A DNA stretch of 64,000 nt from JAVJRN01 sp040218415 (GTDB lineage Bacteria > Bacteroidota > Bacteroidia > Cytophagales > Cyclobacteriaceae): the NCBI GenBank assembly GCA_040218415.1, contig JAVJRN010000058.1:15330-79329 (forward strand), written 5' to 3'. The notes under the pieces are model-generated. The model was not told the DNA's origin. It saw only the letters and a list, made by a program, of their open reading frames with translations, and did not search any database. The position numbers were made by a program, and so were the translations under genes. Of the stretch, positions 62,616 to 64,000 are shown in pieces; position 1 is the first letter of the stretch; each line of letters opens with the position of its first letter.

Positions 62616-63992
62616 TTAAGCGGCTTGAGAAAATGAGCTACTCGTTTGCATTTTGGAGGTCATTCGCACGGCATTGGCTGTATGGATTCCAAAGTAGATC
62701 ATAAGTTTTTCTGTCGAAGCGTTTCTTGCTCGGATCTTCACCAAGCCGTAGAATTGTTTCTCCACCCCAAAGCTTCCTTCCATCATTGTAGCTCTTCTTT
62801 TAGATAATGCTATCCGAGAAGCTCGCTGCTCTTTGTTGTTTTTAGGTTTGCGACCCTTTGGTAAAAATGAGGTCTCAATTGTCTCTTTGGTGCAAAACGT
62901 GCGGTTGGCGTTAGTGGCGTAAATGGTATCTGCGCCCAGTCTTTCACAAGCCACTCCTGTGAGTTTGTAATGAAAAAGAACACTTTCTTGTAAACGATTT
63001 CCTTCATGAAAAGCATCGAAGCTCAAATGTTCAATAAAATTGATTCCATCTATTTGTATCATATTGACTTTAGCTCCAAACTCCACACGCTTATTTTCCT
63101 TGCCGCGAACGATCGGGCGGATATAATCTTTGTCTAGGCTCACAATGCGGTCTTTGGGGTACTCTCTGGTTTGATAAAACTCATGCTGCTGGGCATATAC
63201 CTTCTTGACAATCTCCAAAAGTGAAATGCAACGAACCCAAAATTGAATATCATCTGAAGGAATTTTTTTACAAAGACTTTCTAATTGACCGCTAAGATTT
63301 TTCAACAAGCCAAGCAGGCTCTTGATACGCGCCTGAGTTTGATTGAAGGTTTTTTTTCTTGATTTACTATAACTGAGTTGCTTCAATGTCTGTTCTCCAT
63401 ACTTACTTCTAGGTGTAGCAATGCCATACTCCTTACAAATAATATTGATGTTTTTCTTCAATGCCACACATCCTTCCCAGAGAAGTTTTACATCGGTAGG
63501 ATAGCGCATGTGGGTTTCATAGCATGTCGCATCCTGTAACATTTCTTCTATGTTATTCATATGAGTCAACCAATGGGAAGCTAAAGCTTTTTGAAAAGAA
63601 TCAAAATTCAAAGCATCACCTAATTCTGATCTAATATCGCTAATAACTTTGTAGTGAGGTGGCTTATCTTCTACTCTCAGATAAACGCCGCAAAAAAACT
63701 GAAGACTGTAGTCAAATTCCAAACGAGCCATTAATACCCTATCACTCAGATTCATAAAGCTCTTTAAAAACATCAAGGCCAATTTGCCCTGGGTCGAGAA
63801 GAAAGACTTTCTTCCTCTTGTTTCATTCTTTGGTTTCTTCATACAGCGCGCTAATTCGCTCCATGGGATGGCCTGATAAAGTGCTCCCAACTCACTGTTG
63901 AGAAATTTCTGAAAAGCTTTGTCTGCATACTGGTGCGGAGCAGTAAACTCAAGTTGCAAAATATTCTTTGGGAAGTGATGGATGTTAGACAT
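62616..63992 (-). CDS. DDE transposase, IS4/IS5 superfamily (IS1182-like)
   Basis: The 458-residue protein appears complete. An N-terminal DUF772-type region (about 55-130; KLALMFLKSFMNLSDRVLMA) precedes a transposase core with LQDATCYETHMRYPTDVKLL, then RLGADTIYATNANRTFCTKE and the Glu in MMEGSFGVEKQFYGLVKIRA. The three acidic residues fit a DDE catalytic set. The start is only 8 bases from the right edge, so one inverted repeat of the element lies outside the window. The left end could not be fixed. Confidence 0.85.
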   Translation of the reverse strand: MSNIHHFPKNILQLEFTAPHQYADKAFQKFLNSELGALYQAIPWSELARCMKKPKNETRGRKSFFSTQGKLALMFLKSFMNLSDRVLMARLEFDYSLQFFCGVYLRVEDKPPHYKVISDIRSELGDALNFDSFQKALASHWLTHMNNIEEMLQDATCYETHMRYPTDVKLLWEGCVALKKNINIICKEYGIATPRSKYGEQTLKQLSYSKSRKKTFNQTQARIKSLLGLLKNLSGQLESLCKKIPSDDIQFWVRCISLLEIVKKVYAQQHEFYQTREYPKDRIVSLDKDYIRPIVRGKENKRVEFGAKVNMIQIDGINFIEHLSFDAFHEGNRLQESVLFHYKLTGVACERLGADTIYATNANRTFCTKETIETSFLPKGRKPKNNKEQRASRIALSKRRATMMEGSFGVEKQFYGLVKIRARNASTEKLMIYFGIHTANAVRMTSKMQTSSSFSQAA

Positions 63993-64000
63993 GTATATGT

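Overview
The window looks like a low-GC Bacteroidota chromosome, most likely order Cytophagales. The evidence is a hybrid two-component system with propeller, kinase, receiver and AraC output in one protein, a type IX secretion style C-terminus, DUF3494 ice-binding-like lipoproteins, many Bacteroidota-type lipoproteins, and one good TTTG / TAnnTTTG promoter. The genus cannot be decided from the sequence alone. No tRNA, rRNA or CRISPR array was seen.

Layout. 1-1975 holds a cut-off TPR sensor kinase. 2105-2425 and 36640-37435 are copies of one non-coding repeat family, and they bracket the main feature. From 30633 down to 2526, all on the minus strand, runs a very large tandem array of paralogues. 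Each encodes a short basic leader, one membrane helix and a divergent extracytoplasmic helical domain. I recognise these as DUF6090-type proteins from recall of the family. There are 25 open copies (one without its original start codon), two copies broken by a single in-frame stop, two decayed copies and several solitary leader stubs. Two leader classes exist: MLFLLRK... (2564-7602 and 17256-28294) and MKRI..LAEKWPEY (7605-14206). A TPR/FlgO-type membrane protein gene (14251-16212) separates the two halves. Unrelated small genes lie inside the array: a GxxExxY protein, a VapBC-like module, a YjjX-type NTPase, a RelBE-like module and a REP-associated transposase. Each lies downstream of a broken array leader. 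In other words, the repeating unit behaves like a constant 5' leader followed by a variable payload, without any visible integrase.

30745-35352 holds a prohibitin-like protein, a ribosome-hibernation-factor-like protein and two ice-binding-like lipoproteins. Three promoters here share one architecture (two ATGTAAC-type half-sites 21 bp apart, then CACCTTTR at a fixed distance), so they probably form one regulon. After that come a flavin amine oxidase, the repeat block, an LRR-protein kinase, two HisKA_2-type kinase plus receiver pairs (39401-43751, 45903-47818) around an M28 peptidase, small exported proteins, an LRR protein with an SPFH lipoprotein, twin 47-residue zinc-ribbon proteins, two SUMF1-like proteins, the hybrid regulator, a PQQ-type sugar dehydrogenase with a cytochrome c motif, and a DDE transposase at the right edge.

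The most notable system is the leader-sharing array. Its function is unknown. A repertoire of variable cell-surface or periplasmic proteins (for example sensing, or immunity-like protection) is a hypothesis only.
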